A DNA stretch of 64,000 nucleotides from Sulfurisphaera tokodaii str. 7. Its GTDB lineage: Archaea; Thermoproteota; Thermoprotei_A; Sulfolobales; Sulfolobaceae. Below the pieces are notes generated by a model that saw nothing but the letters and a program-made list of their open reading frames with translations, was not told the DNA's origin and did no database searches. The number at the start of each line of letters is the position of its first letter. Position 1 is the stretch's first letter. The stretch spans positions 434,001 to 498,000 of the forward strand of contig NC_003106.2 in the NCBI RefSeq assembly GCF_000011205.1, given 5' to 3'. The position numbers and the translations under genes are program-made. Below, piece after piece: positions 48,287-57,364 of this stretch.

Positions 48287-48553
48287 TTAAATAATTATTT
48301 TATGTAATTACGTTGGGTTTAATCATAAAAATAACCATAGAATAATAGCTGATATATAAGATAACTAAAATTATTTTTAAAATTGTAAATATTCATAATT
48401 CTATAAATTAGCTTAATATTATAATGCTTAAGACTAAATAGATTAGATTATAATAATTATAAGATAAAAGTAAAATTTATTTTAATCTGAAAAATAACAT
48501 TACTATAGTTTTTAAATAAGTTAACTAGCCCAACAGTAATAGGTTTAAATTGA

Positions 48554-48657
48554 TGCGGGGGGTGGGACTTGAACCCACGCAGGCCTTCGCCAGCGGAGCC
48601 TCAGTTTAGGCCCCCTTTAAGGGACCGCCCCCTTTGACCTTGCTCGGGCACCCCCGC
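48554..48657 (-). tRNA. tRNA-Leu (anticodon GAG) with a 19-nt non-canonical intron
   Basis: The gene reads from 48657 to 48554 on minus. Acceptor and T arms equal those of the other two Leu tRNAs here. The mature anticodon arm is GCGGA-CTGAGGC-TCCGC with anticodon GAG at 48600-48602. A 19-nt intron (48606-48624) interrupts the 5' side of the anticodon stem at position 30/31, not at the canonical 37/38. The splice sites form a relaxed bulge-helix-bulge: GGGC pairs with GCCT (one G-U) between the 3-nt bulges GGT and AAA. CCA is not encoded. Without the intron it is 85 nt. Confidence 0.93.
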
Positions 48658-48770
48658 ACAAACATTTATAATAATTTATTAGTACTAAAAAACGTTTTCT
48701 TTAACCAAAGACCTAAATTAACGTAGCAAGCTTTATTAGGTTAATTAAGTAACTTATATATCGATAAGGG

Positions 48771-49878
48771 ATGAGTCTTTGATAAATATCAAATAACTAA
48801 ACAAGAATTAAAAGTTCTTATAAGAGAATTGAAAAAATGGTCTGCCCCAGCTACAGTGTTGCTATCATTGTACATACCACCTGGAAGACCTATACCAGAT
48901 GTTCTCAATTTATTAAGGCAAGAATATTCAATAGCGCAAAATATTAAATTGAAGAGAACTAGGGATGCAGTAACTTCGGCAATCCAATCAGCTATAGATA
49001 GACTAACGCAAATACCTAAGGTTCCAGATAACGGATTAGTTATATTCTGTGGTGAGAATTTCGAGACAGAAGAATCAAAATGTTTTGTGTTCTCTCCACC
49101 GGAAAAAGTTACAATATTCTTTTACAGAACAGACAAATATTTTCATACTGAATTTCTAGAAGATATGATAGAAGAAAATGACGTTTTCGGATTAATAATA
49201 GTTGAAAGAGATTATGCTACAATTGGTATATTAAAAGGAACCAGAATAGAAGTGCTTGACGAGTTTGAAGGCTTTGTACCGGGTAAGCATATGATGGGTG
49301 GACAGTCTCAAAGACGTATTGATAGAATAATTGAGGAAATGTATGCTAATTTCTTGAAAGAAGTAGGAGAAAAGGCAAATTCATATTTACTTCCTTATTT
49401 AGAGAGCGGGAAATTAAAGGGAATATTATTAGGAGGACCAGGATATGCAAAGAAAGATTTCTACGATGGAGATTATTTAGATTATAGGCTAAAAAAATTG
49501 GTTCTATTACCCCTTATTGATATTCCGGACCAAGGTGATGCTGGATTAAAGGAGTTAGTTATGAAGGCACAAGATATTTTGAAAAACCAGAAATATGTCC
49601 AAGTTCAAAATCTCCTAGAAGAACTAAAATATCATATCGCTAAGGATGACGGCCTAGTAGTTTATGGTATTGAAGAAATAAGAAAAGCGTTACATATGGG
49701 TGCTGTCGATTCATTAGTTATCTATGATGAGCCAAATAGTGAATTAGAGAAACTTTCACAAGAAGCAGAAAATTATGGTACAAAAGTTTATGTAGTAGGG
49801 GATGAATTGCCAGATGCTGAATGGGTCAAAAAGACATTTGGTGGAGCTATAGGTAAATTAAGATATAAAATATACTAA
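48771..49878 (+). CDS. prf1: Peptide chain release factor aRF1, with apparent +1 frameshift at codon 4
   Basis: The body (48829-49878) is class I release factor aRF1, which reads all three stop codons. It carries GGQSQRR (the GGQ peptidyl-hydrolysis motif) after FVPGKHMM, and VNLLRQEYS-like N-domain helices. The frame continues upstream of the TTG at 48829 without a start as [20 protein letters not shown], matching the N-terminus of homologues. The only ATG is at 48771: ATG AGT CTT TGA. Skipping T48780 joins MSL to DKYQITK. The slip site CTT TGA is that of bacterial prfB. Otherwise the sequence has an error or uses TTG 48829. Confidence 0.9.
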
Positions 49879-50543
49879 AGTAGATTTCTTCTTTTCATTT
49901 CAGTCAGAATTTTTTCTACTGGTATAGGTGGTTCTACACCATAACTTTCTATAAACTTTGCTTTTAAATAGGAAGTATCTATTGCTTTATCATTTTCTTC
50001 AGTCAGAATTTTTCTAATTAAATTTATTTCATCTTCCCAATAATTCCATGGATACATGAACCAATACCAATCTTTAATTACCATTGCATAATAGTCAGGC
50101 TTAATCTTTGCACTAGCTTCTATGATTTGCATTGTTGCTGTCCTAACTTCTTTTGGGCCAAAATTTTCTTTCACATATTTTTTAGCTAGTTCTACGCTAT
50201 CTCCAGTATCTGTAATATCATCTATAATCAGTACTTTTTTACCTTGTAGGTCTACTTTAAAAGGATATTTGACTTTAGCCTCTGGCGTGTGAGAAGCTGT
50301 TTCTACCCAGTGTTCTATTTTTATAGATAAAATATCAATCACTCCTAAGACATCAGCAACTATTCTAGCTGGTACCAATCCTCCTCTGGCAATTGCAATT
50401 ATAATGTCTGGATCATATTTTGATTCTTTTATTTTTTCAGCTAGCTGTGTTGACCAATCTACTACTTCTTCCCATTTAACAACTTTAACAGGTATCTTAG
50501 GCAATTTAAATTCCCAAAAGCTCTTGATATGAAACTTTATCAA
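49875..50543 (-). CDS. Purine phosphoribosyltransferase-family protein
   Basis: The 222-residue protein has the PRPP-binding loop [13 protein letters not shown] (about residues 107-119), the early [16 protein letters not shown] segment and a late [14 protein letters not shown] block. This last block is typical of crenarchaeal xanthine/hypoxanthine-type phosphoribosyltransferases used in purine salvage. The exact base is not certain. Its 3' end overlaps the convergent aRF1 end by four bases, and it is divergent from the methylthioadenosine phosphorylase gene, which also releases adenine-type purines. Confidence 0.82.
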   Translation of the reverse strand: MIKFHIKSFWEFKLPKIPVKVVKWEEVVDWSTQLAEKIKESKYDPDIIIAIARGGLVPARIVADVLGVIDILSIKIEHWVETASHTPEAKVKYPFKVDLQGKKVLIIDDITDTGDSVELAKKYVKENFGPKEVRTATMQIIEASAKIKPDYYAMVIKDWYWFMYPWNYWEDEINLIRKILTEENDKAIDTSYLKAKFIESYGVEPPIPVEKILTEMKRRNLL

Positions 50544-50585
50544 TTTTTTGGTTTATACTTTTATACTTAGCATTACAAGAAATGT

Positions 50586-51401
50586 GTGATGATTGAGCCA
50601 AAAGAAAAGGCGAGCATAGGAATTATAGGCGGTTCTGGTTTATATGATCCACAAATACTCACTAACGTAAAGGAAATTAAGGTGTATACTCCATATGGAG
50701 AGCCTAGCGATAATATAATTCTTGGTGAACTGGAAGGTAGAAAGGTTGCCTTCTTACCTAGACATGGAAGAGGTCATAGAATTCCTCCACATAAGATTAA
50801 CTATAGAGCTAATATATGGGCTTTAAAGAGCCTTGGAGTTAAATGGGTTATTGCTGTATCTGCTGTAGGAAGTCTAAGATTAGACTATAAGCCTGGTGAT
50901 TTTGTAGTTCCAAACCAGTTTATCGACATGACCAAAGGAAGGACATATACGTTTTTTGATGGCCCTACTGTAGCTCATGTATCAATGGCTGATCCTTTTT
51001 GTGAACATTTAAGATCTATAATCTTGGATTCAGCAAAAGATTTAGGAATAACTACTCATGATAAAGGAACGTATATTTGCATCGAGGGACCTAGATTTTC
51101 CACTAGAGCGGAAAGTATAGTCTGGAAAGAAGTATTTAAGGCTGACATTATAGGCATGACTTTAGTTCCAGAAGTGAATTTGGCATGCGAGGCTGAAATG
51201 TGTTATAGTGTTATAGGTATGGTTACTGATTATGATGTTTTTGCCGATATTCCCGTAACTGCAGAAGAGGTAACAAAAGTTATGGCTGAAAATACTGCTA
51301 AGGTTAAAAAACTTCTTTATGAAGTTATTAGAAGACTGCCTGAAAAACCTGATGAAAGGAAGTGTTCATGTTGTCAAGCTTTAAAGACAGCTTTAGTATA
51401 A
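50586..51401 (+). CDS. mtnP: S-methyl-5'-thioadenosine phosphorylase (MTAP II type)
   Basis: The 271-residue enzyme cleaves methylthioadenosine from polyamine synthesis to adenine and methylthioribose-1-phosphate. Signature parts are [10 protein letters not shown] (12-21), [18 protein letters not shown] (about 58-75) and [11 protein letters not shown]. The C-terminus carries Cys-Ser-Cys-Cys (CSCC), the CXC disulfide region of Sulfolobus MTAP II that stabilises it against heat. From memory it is the S. tokodaii enzyme of known structure. Its end overlaps the next gene by 40 bases. Confidence 0.92.
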   Translation: MMIEPKEKASIGIIGGSGLYDPQILTNVKEIKVYTPYGEPSDNIILGELEGRKVAFLPRHGRGHRIPPHKINYRANIWALKSLGVKWVIAVSAVGSLRLDYKPGDFVVPNQFIDMTKGRTYTFFDGPTVAHVSMADPFCEHLRSIILDSAKDLGITTHDKGTYICIEGPRFSTRAESIVWKEVFKADIIGMTLVPEVNLACEAEMCYSVIGMVTDYDVFADIPVTAEEVTKVMAENTAKVKKLLYEVIRRLPEKPDERKCSCCQALKTALV

Positions 51402-52168
51402 GTAAAAAGATAAATTTTTACAATATTCCGATAGAAATACCAGAGAATTTAACATTAGTTTATGATGAAGATACAGAATTAGAAGCTTTTACCCTAGAAA
51501 GAAGTATTATCTCATTAAAAGGTACTTTCGTTAAATCAGTTAGCTTATATGAGTTTTCGTTTTTAGAAAATCCTTATTCTGGAAGTTTTAAAGATATTAT
51601 TGTATTCGTTAATGATGACAATAAAGCTAGAATTATTCTAGATAATGCATGGGCCCTAGAAAATATTGGTTATTTGATTACATGTAATAGTAAAATAAAA
51701 GGAAAAAGTAATATTAAAGTTCTTTATTTTTCTGACGAATTATGCGAGATAAATGTTTCGCTATCTCTAATTCGGAAAGTTGCTACTGAAGTTAATAATA
51801 AGCGAGCTGAGGATATAATTAAAGAATTAGAAAATATTGATAGTTTAAACCAGTGGTTATTAACAAAATTAAATGAAATAAATTTTGATAAGGAGATCTT
51901 TTTGTCGCCCATTTTCTTTCCTGCATTAACTTTAATGAGAAGATATCTTAATAGAGATGTAAAAAGATTTTATGATCTTCCTACATCGAAGGATCTGATT
52001 TTTATTACATCAGGTGTTGATTCTATAATAGTAAGAAAAAGAGAGTTTGAATTAAGAAATTCTATGTTTAATGTGAGAGAAATTCTATTAGATATAGATC
52101 CTCTTCTAGCACCAATTTATTTAATTCTTATGACATATTTATTTAAGCGAGTTAAAGGAGGATTATAA
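51362..52168 (+). CDS. Hypothetical protein (268 residues)
   Basis: I do not recognise this protein. It is mainly beta and helix-alternating, with no clear motif; segments such as [20 protein letters not shown] at the start and [18 protein letters not shown] at the end (a hydrophobic C-terminal segment that may contact a membrane) stand out. The start is GTG 51362 or ATG 51368, both inside the MTAP gene. It ends one base before the hexaprenyl diphosphate synthase gene, so a role near lipid or quinone synthesis is possible but not shown. Confidence 0.6.
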   Translation: MFMLSSFKDSFSISKKINFYNIPIEIPENLTLVYDEDTELEAFTLERSIISLKGTFVKSVSLYEFSFLENPYSGSFKDIIVFVNDDNKARIILDNAWALENIGYLITCNSKIKGKSNIKVLYFSDELCEINVSLSLIRKVATEVNNKRAEDIIKELENIDSLNQWLLTKLNEINFDKEIFLSPIFFPALTLMRRYLNRDVKRFYDLPTSKDLIFITSGVDSIIVRKREFELRNSMFNVREILLDIDPLLAPIYLILMTYLFKRVKGGL

Positions 52169-52169
52169 A

Positions 52170-53021
52170 GTGGATTTACTTTCTTATTGGAAAAAGAGCA
52201 AGGAGATCATTGATAAATTAGTTGACGATTATTTAGTTGATATTAAAGATTGGCAATTATTAGAAGTTAGTAAATATATACTAAAGGATGGGAAGAGATT
52301 TAGGGGGACATTAACATTTTTATTTACAGAAGCTCTTAATGGGGATATAAAAAATGCATATAAAGCAGCTCTTGCTTCAGAGATTCTTCATTCCGCATCT
52401 CTTGCATTGGATGATATTGTAGATTATGATATAATTAGAAGAGGAGGGAGTTCAGCTTGGGCAATTTATACTAACAGGAAAGTTATCTTTATTACCAATT
52501 ATCTAATTCCCTCAGCATTAAATATAATCTCTACTTACGGAGAAGAGGCGTTAAAAATTAGTATACAACTGTGGAAGGATACGGCTGTAGGTGCTTTAAA
52601 GGATATATTTGGTTCTCCTTCAGAATATCTTTCTACGATCGAACTAAAAACCTCTAGTTTATTTAAACTATCTACGATGTTAGCCTCATTTGCATCTCAT
52701 AGAGAAGATTTAGTGGAAGAAACTTTAGATATAGGGAAATATATAGGAATCGCCTATCAATTAGTTGATGATTATATAGATTGTGTAAAATATGAAAGAG
52801 GAGAATTAAAGGAGCTAACTGGAAGTGCTAAACAGTTATATGAACTTAAAGGGAAAGAGTATAAAGAGTTTGTAAAGAAGCAATATGAAAATGCTTTAAC
52901 TAATTACTTAGATATTGTAAGAAAATTGGAAATAAGTCAAGATTTTACTGAAGCTATAATATCGTTGCCAACTTTTTTAACGAAGGGGCTTTTAAACGAA
53001 GCCGGGCTGGATAAATTATAA
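52170..53021 (+). CDS. Hexaprenyl diphosphate synthase
   Basis: The 283-residue trans-prenyl synthase has the first aspartate-rich motif SLALDDIVDYD (about residues 75-85) and the second QLVDDYIDC (about 196-204). The early KDGKRFRGTLTF and SAWAIYTNRKVIFITNYL segments, from memory, parallel the S. solfataricus hexaprenyl diphosphate synthase of known structure rather than the geranylgeranyl synthase. The C30 chain is the side chain of caldariellaquinone, the respiratory quinone. It starts with GTG at 52170. Confidence 0.85.
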   Translation: MDLLSYWKKSKEIIDKLVDDYLVDIKDWQLLEVSKYILKDGKRFRGTLTFLFTEALNGDIKNAYKAALASEILHSASLALDDIVDYDIIRRGGSSAWAIYTNRKVIFITNYLIPSALNIISTYGEEALKISIQLWKDTAVGALKDIFGSPSEYLSTIELKTSSLFKLSTMLASFASHREDLVEETLDIGKYIGIAYQLVDDYIDCVKYERGELKELTGSAKQLYELKGKEYKEFVKKQYENALTNYLDIVRKLEISQDFTEAIISLPTFLTKGLLNEAGLDKL

Positions 53022-53036
53022 AAAGTCTTCTATCGA

Positions 53037-53942
53037 GTGTTCACTTGGTGGATTGATATTAGAATAGCAGTTATTCATGAATCTCAAAAAATTACAGAGT
53101 CAGCTAAGCAACTTCTACTAGAGATAAAGAACACAGGGAATACGCCAATATACATTAGAATTTCCAAATTAAATCCTATAATAACTAAGGATGGTTTAGA
53201 ATTTAGTTATGGAGGAAAAAGAATAGATTTAGATGGTGCAGTAATACGGAACTTAGGGTTTATATCTTCAACAGAGCAGTTAATGAAAAGATTTGATACT
53301 CTCAAAGCCCTTGAAAGTAGTGGTGTTACATTAATAAATTCACCGGACTCCATGTTTATCGCAAGAGATAAGTTTAACAGTTTATTAAAACTAAAGATGG
53401 CTAAAGTACCAGTTCCAGATACTACTATAGTAGAAGATCCCTTTGAGGTGATGAGACTTGTTAATGAATGGAAAGATGTTGTAATAAAACCCGTTATAGG
53501 TAGTCTAGGACTTGGTTCAGTACGAGTTTCTGATCCAGATATAGCGTTTAGAGTGGCAAAAGCAATACTATCTGTTAATCAACCAGTTTATGTTCAGAAA
53601 TATGTTGATAAGCCAGAAAGAGATATAAGAGTGTTTGTTGTAGGTAACTCAATACTAGGAAGTGTATATAGAATTAACAAATCTTCATGGAAAACTAATG
53701 TAGCTCAAGGGTCTCTTACTCAAGTTCTCTTACCAAATCATGAACTTGAAGAATTGTCACTTAAAGCAGTTAAAGCATTGAAATTAGATTATGCAGGGAT
53801 AGATATCGTAGAAGATAAGGATGGCAGTTATAAGGTTATCGAAGTAAATGCTGCTCCTCTTTGGAAAGGATTTTACGAAGCTACACATATTAATCCTGCA
53901 AAATATATAATTGAATATCTCATTAAAAAAATTAGGAAATGA
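53037..53942 (+). CDS. ATP-grasp ligase of the RimK type
   Basis: The protein has ATP-grasp features: [14 protein letters not shown] (about residues 151-164), [17 protein letters not shown] (about 190-206) and the metal-binding end [28 protein letters not shown]. This is the RimK/LysX/MptN group, which adds glutamate-like residues to a substrate; the substrate is unknown. GTG 53037 gives an odd start [13 protein letters not shown]. Family starts of the type M-R-I-A-V-I would correspond to an ATT at 53058, which has a GGTGG Shine-Dalgarno six bases upstream. The TGA stop is part of a C/D sRNA candidate. Confidence 0.82.
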   Translation: MFTWWIDIRIAVIHESQKITESAKQLLLEIKNTGNTPIYIRISKLNPIITKDGLEFSYGGKRIDLDGAVIRNLGFISSTEQLMKRFDTLKALESSGVTLINSPDSMFIARDKFNSLLKLKMAKVPVPDTTIVEDPFEVMRLVNEWKDVVIKPVIGSLGLGSVRVSDPDIAFRVAKAILSVNQPVYVQKYVDKPERDIRVFVVGNSILGSVYRINKSSWKTNVAQGSLTQVLLPNHELEELSLKAVKALKLDYAGIDIVEDKDGSYKVIEVNAAPLWKGFYEATHINPAKYIIEYLIKKIRK

Positions 53943-53990
53943 AGAATAATAAACCGGCTGAAAACATGATGAAGAGCTTTCGCACGGATT
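53937..53990 (+). ncRNA. C/D box sRNA candidate
   Basis: On plus the order is box C ATGAAGA (53939-53945), a 12-nt guide (53946-53957), box D' CTGA (53958-53961), a 4-nt spacer, box C' ATGATGA (53966-53972), a 12-nt guide (53973-53984) and a D-like CGGA (53985-53988). Spacing is canonical for archaeal C/D sRNAs. C and D are each one base off consensus. Predicted targets read CCGGTTTATTAT and TGCGAAAGCTCT. Box C contains the TGA stop codon of the ATP-grasp gene. The convergent Lrp gene ends at 53989. Confidence 0.68.
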
Positions 53991-54444
53991 AAGTAAAGTC
54001 TATTGTCTTCATTTCTTTAATTGTTCTTAATACAAACATGGTATAAGTTGAGGTTACTCCATCCATATTACCTATTTTATCCAATATTGTTGCAAGTTCT
54101 TCTCTGCTTTTTACTCTAACTTTTAATAATGCATAATATTCACCAGTCACGTCAAATATTTCATATACTTCCTTGAACTCATATATCTTTTTCAATATTT
54201 GTTCGTATTTTTTTGGATCTGCCTTAATTAATACAAAAGCTACAACATTGTAACCTATTTTTTCTGGGTCAACATCTACATAAAATCCTTTTATTATACC
54301 ATTTTCCCTTAATCTCTTAATTCTAATATGTATTGTAGACTCACTTAGATTAAGCATTTTAGCGATCTTAGAAAAAGGCGTCCTAGCATCTTCTTGAAGA
54401 ATTTTTAAGATTTTTTTATCTATATCATCAAGGAAATATGTCAT
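53989..54444 (-). CDS. Lrp/AsnC-family transcriptional regulator
   Basis: The 151-residue regulator has the N-terminal helix-turn-helix ([27 protein letters not shown], about residues 19-45) and a C-terminal RAM-type ligand domain with [21 protein letters not shown]. Such proteins form octamers or dimers and often sense amino acids. It overlaps the upstream flavoprotein gene by four bases, so it may respond to that pathway. The specific Lrp member is not identified. Confidence 0.92.
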   Translation of the reverse strand: MTYFLDDIDKKILKILQEDARTPFSKIAKMLNLSESTIHIRIKRLRENGIIKGFYVDVDPEKIGYNVVAFVLIKADPKKYEQILKKIYEFKEVYEIFDVTGEYYALLKVRVKSREELATILDKIGNMDGVTSTYTMFVLRTIKEMKTIDFT

Positions 54445-55436
54445 ATAATCATCCTCCCAAATAACTTAATAATATCAAATGAATCGAAGTCACCGATAGC
54501 AACTTTTAAGACTAGATTAGGATCACTTTTTGTCATAATTCTAGATAGTCCCTTTAAACTCATATATCCTTTTTTAACGCCATGAACAATTTTAGCCTGA
54601 GTTTGGATGGTCCAATATAATTTGCTTTTTTTAAACTCCCTCTCGAAATTTTTCTCATTGAGCAATGAATCTGCTAAGAGTTTTGCTGATATTATTGAGG
54701 GTCTAATTCCTTCTCCAGTTAGAGGATATACAGTGCCTAAGGCTTCACCTATAAATCTCCCGTTTAATCTCTCTTCTAGAATACCAAAATCTGATACTCT
54801 TGCTCCATGAAAATTGAGTATTTTTCCCTTTAAAATTCTCTTTATTCTCTCTTTAAGAAAGGGTATATCAGCCCATCCTCCAATTCCAATTTTACTTCCA
54901 TTTTCGTCTGGAAATATCCATGCGTAACCTAATAAATCACTATAGAAATAGAATTCTACTATTTCTTTATCTATTTGGTAATCAGTTATATATTGAATGG
55001 CGGGAATTGTGTTATCTTTAGGTAATGAGTAATGACCGTTAGCATAAATCATTTTGTCTGCAATTATTTTTGTTCCTTCTGTAGTAAAATACTCGCCGTC
55101 TTTTTCTATTATTTTTATGTTATATTTTACCTCTACCTTTTCAGCAATATTCTTAAGAAAAATTGGCTTATTTATTATATATCCTAACTTTTTATTTACT
55201 CGAATATCATGTACTAGTTTATCATCAAGGTATATCCTAAATCCTTTTATTTCACTTATAATAGCCTCTTTAGTTATTGGTACATAATCTTCAATACCAG
55301 AAATTAATCCCCATGCACATGGTTTCAGACCTACATCATTAAGTCCTTCATAGACTGTAACGTTATATTTGGTACCCTTTAAGAACCATGCTAATGCTAA
55401 TCCCGCAGGACCTGCCCCTATTACACCAATATCCAT
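54441..55436 (-). CDS. Geranylgeranyl reductase family FAD protein
   Basis: The 331-residue protein begins with the FAD motif [16 protein letters not shown] (2-17) and has the family motif [12 protein letters not shown] (a PxxYxWxFP-like segment) and [14 protein letters not shown] near the end. It is shorter than the archaeol-forming enzyme at 57365-58726, so it may reduce a different prenyl group, such as a quinone side chain. The substrate is inferred only. It overlaps the Lrp gene by four bases. Confidence 0.8.
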   Translation of the reverse strand: MDIGVIGAGPAGLALAWFLKGTKYNVTVYEGLNDVGLKPCAWGLISGIEDYVPITKEAIISEIKGFRIYLDDKLVHDIRVNKKLGYIINKPIFLKNIAEKVEVKYNIKIIEKDGEYFTTEGTKIIADKMIYANGHYSLPKDNTIPAIQYITDYQIDKEIVEFYFYSDLLGYAWIFPDENGSKIGIGGWADIPFLKERIKRILKGKILNFHGARVSDFGILEERLNGRFIGEALGTVYPLTGEGIRPSIISAKLLADSLLNEKNFEREFKKSKLYWTIQTQAKIVHGVKKGYMSLKGLSRIMTKSDPNLVLKVAIGDFDSFDIIKLFGRMII

Positions 55437-55442
55437 TTAATT

Positions 55443-55943
55443 TCACTTCCTAAGATAGAGTAATATTAGTATTCCTACTATAATCGTTCCAGAATATAAT
55501 ATAATTAATTGATAAAAGTTTGCTAAGTATCTTCCTATTATAGCTCCTATAATTAGAACGAGTAAGAATGCAACATAACCATTACCAAAAGTTAAAAGAT
55601 TTCTAGATATAAGCTTAGATATAAATGGCTTTATTGAAATTATAAATTGAAATATAAAGGGTAAGACGTAAATGAGCCCTACTATAGCAAAAAGTCTAGG
55701 TTTCACTGGTAGAGCAAAGAAAATTCCTAATGTGATTCCCAGTGCATAAACCCCAGAAAAATATAGGCCAACTATTCTACTTTTGAGTGTGGTCCAAGTC
55801 TTATATGTTGTCATTATGTATATTACGATGGCTAAATCTATGGTTGATAGGGCTACAAAGGCTGGAAAATTTAGCAAATATGCTGGAATAATAGGTAAGG
55901 CTATTAATAATATAGAAATTAATATTAATGTGGCTGTATTCAA
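55443..55943 (-). CDS. Membrane protein, five to six segments
   Basis: The 166-residue protein is strongly hydrophobic with segments at about residues 4-24, 27-45, 60-80, 85-108, 118-139 and 144-164. I recognise no family. It is seven bases upstream of the geranylgeranyl-reductase-like gene on the same strand, so it is likely co-transcribed with it and the Lrp gene. The role is unknown. Confidence 0.7.
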   Translation of the reverse strand: MNTATLILISILLIALPIIPAYLLNFPAFVALSTIDLAIVIYIMTTYKTWTTLKSRIVGLYFSGVYALGITLGIFFALPVKPRLFAIVGLIYVLPFIFQFIISIKPFISKLISRNLLTFGNGYVAFLLVLIIGAIIGRYLANFYQLIILYSGTIIVGILILLYLRK

Positions 55944-56051
55944 CTTAGCTCATAACTATACCTTAATACTAAATATAAAATTCTAATGCTAATGGTTATT
56001 ACGAAAAGATAATATAGCATTTGAATCAAATAATCTAAAGGTGAAGAGAGT

Positions 56052-56591
56052 TTGAAGCTACTAGTAATGGGGAATATCAGATTTCCAGAGCCTCACGTAG
56101 AAAGTACATTATCTTCCATAATCAAGAAAGAGGAACCAGAAACAATAGTTTTAGATGGGGATACAACACAGTGTTACTGGGATTATGAATGTCCAAGGGT
56201 AATTGATGTTCTTTATGTTATAAGAAGTTTAGCTCCTTGGGCACAAATTGTCTATATTCAAGGAGACATGGATCCTCATGCAATTAAGTGTATTATGGCA
56301 GAACCAAGATATAGGGAAGAGATAATAGCTACTACAACATATATTGCTGAAATTTCATCTACTAAATATTTCATACTTCATGGTCATCAAGGCGATATCG
56401 ACCAGTTAAGACGAAGTATATCTGCAGGCCCTTGGGACTGGTTAGTTGTTGCTCAACATAAAAGATTAGAAATAGATAAATTAGCAAGAGTTATTTACAT
56501 AGGTGGTGTAACAAAAGAGTTCCCGCCTGAGGCAAGAGGATACCTTGTTATAACTGATTCTACTCACTATATAAGACAAATCAGGAGCTAA
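56052..56591 (+). CDS. Metallophosphoesterase-family protein
   Basis: The 179-residue protein shows a reduced calcineurin-like phosphoesterase pattern: [12 protein letters not shown] at the start, VLDGDTT (about residues 33-39), QGDMDP (about 70-75) and HGHQGDID (about 110-117). These could carry two metal ions. The first DxH is replaced by NIRFPEPH, so activity is uncertain. It starts with TTG at 56052, seven bases after a GGTGA Shine-Dalgarno. Its end overlaps the convergent small gene by 11 bases. Confidence 0.75.
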   Translation: MKLLVMGNIRFPEPHVESTLSSIIKKEEPETIVLDGDTTQCYWDYECPRVIDVLYVIRSLAPWAQIVYIQGDMDPHAIKCIMAEPRYREEIIATTTYIAEISSTKYFILHGHQGDIDQLRRSISAGPWDWLVVAQHKRLEIDKLARVIYIGGVTKEFPPEARGYLVITDSTHYIRQIRS

Positions 56592-56820
56592 CACCCATTA
56601 TTGCATTCTTAACTAGTTTGTAAATCTTAACGTTGTAAAACTCTTCGATTATTTCATCCTTACTTTTCCCTGTTTCCCAAACTTTATAATTATCAATGAA
56701 AATTTCATTTCTATTGGATTTAGAGAAGAATATCTCTTTTTCTCCTTTTAATCTTCTTAGAATGCCTATAACAGATAGTAGCTCCTTATCTATTTTTTCA
56801 TATAAGACTTGAATTATCAT
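56581..56820 (-). CDS. Hypothetical protein (79 residues)
   Basis: I recognise no family. The short protein has a hydrophobic first strand ([24 protein letters not shown]), a middle with many charged residues and a C-terminal helix. It has ATG at 56820. It overlaps the convergent phosphoesterase gene by 11 bases; the divergent gene at 56926 starts 105 bp away. It may be a small conserved Sulfolobales gene. Confidence 0.5.
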   Translation of the reverse strand: MIIQVLYEKIDKELLSVIGILRRLKGEKEIFFSKSNRNEIFIDNYKVWETGKSKDEIIEEFYNVKIYKLVKNAIMGVSS

Positions 56821-56925
56821 ATATATTATATTTTCTCATATCCATTATATCGGCTAACTAGTTATACCTAAGTATTTTCAAATCCAAACGAAAATCACTA
56901 ATACTTTACATTTCTACAATAAAAT

Positions 56926-57306
56926 ATGCCGTATAAAAATATTCTTACATTAATATCTGTAAATAATGATAATTTCGAAAATTATTTTAGAAAAATATTT
57001 TTGGATGTGAGAAGTAGTGGAAGTAAAAAAACTACTATTAACGTTTTTACTGAAATACAATACCAAGAATTAGTAACGCTTATAAGAGAAGCACTACTTG
57101 AAAACATAGATATTGGGTATGAGTTATTCTTATGGAAGAAAAACGAGGTGGATATTTTTTTAAAAAATCTGGAGAAATCTGAAGTCGATGGTTTACTAGT
57201 TTATTGTGATGATGAAAACAAAGTTTTTATGTCAAAAATAGTAGATAATCTTCCTACTGCTATAAAAAGAAATTTAATAAAAGATTTTTGCAGAAAACTT
57301 TCATAA
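56926..57306 (+). CDS. Hypothetical protein (126 residues)
   Basis: No family is recognised. The protein alternates strands and helices: [20 protein letters not shown] at the start, a middle containing [20 protein letters not shown], and an acidic middle region [15 protein letters not shown]. It starts at ATG 56926 and lies 58 bp upstream of the geranylgeranyl reductase gene on the same strand. It may be a small protein of the lipid-reductase locus but no evidence shows this. Confidence 0.5.
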   Translation: MPYKNILTLISVNNDNFENYFRKIFLDVRSSGSKKTTINVFTEIQYQELVTLIREALLENIDIGYELFLWKKNEVDIFLKNLEKSEVDGLLVYCDDENKVFMSKIVDNLPTAIKRNLIKDFCRKLS

Positions 57307-57364
57307 ACAGAATACTGTAGATAGTTTTTTAATTATTAATAGAGAGTATAAATACCGATTTGGT

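Noticed and set aside
56581-57306. Toxin-antitoxin pair made of the 79- and 126-residue unknown proteins
   Set aside because: The genes are on opposite strands, 105 bp apart, and neither shows a toxin or antitoxin motif.
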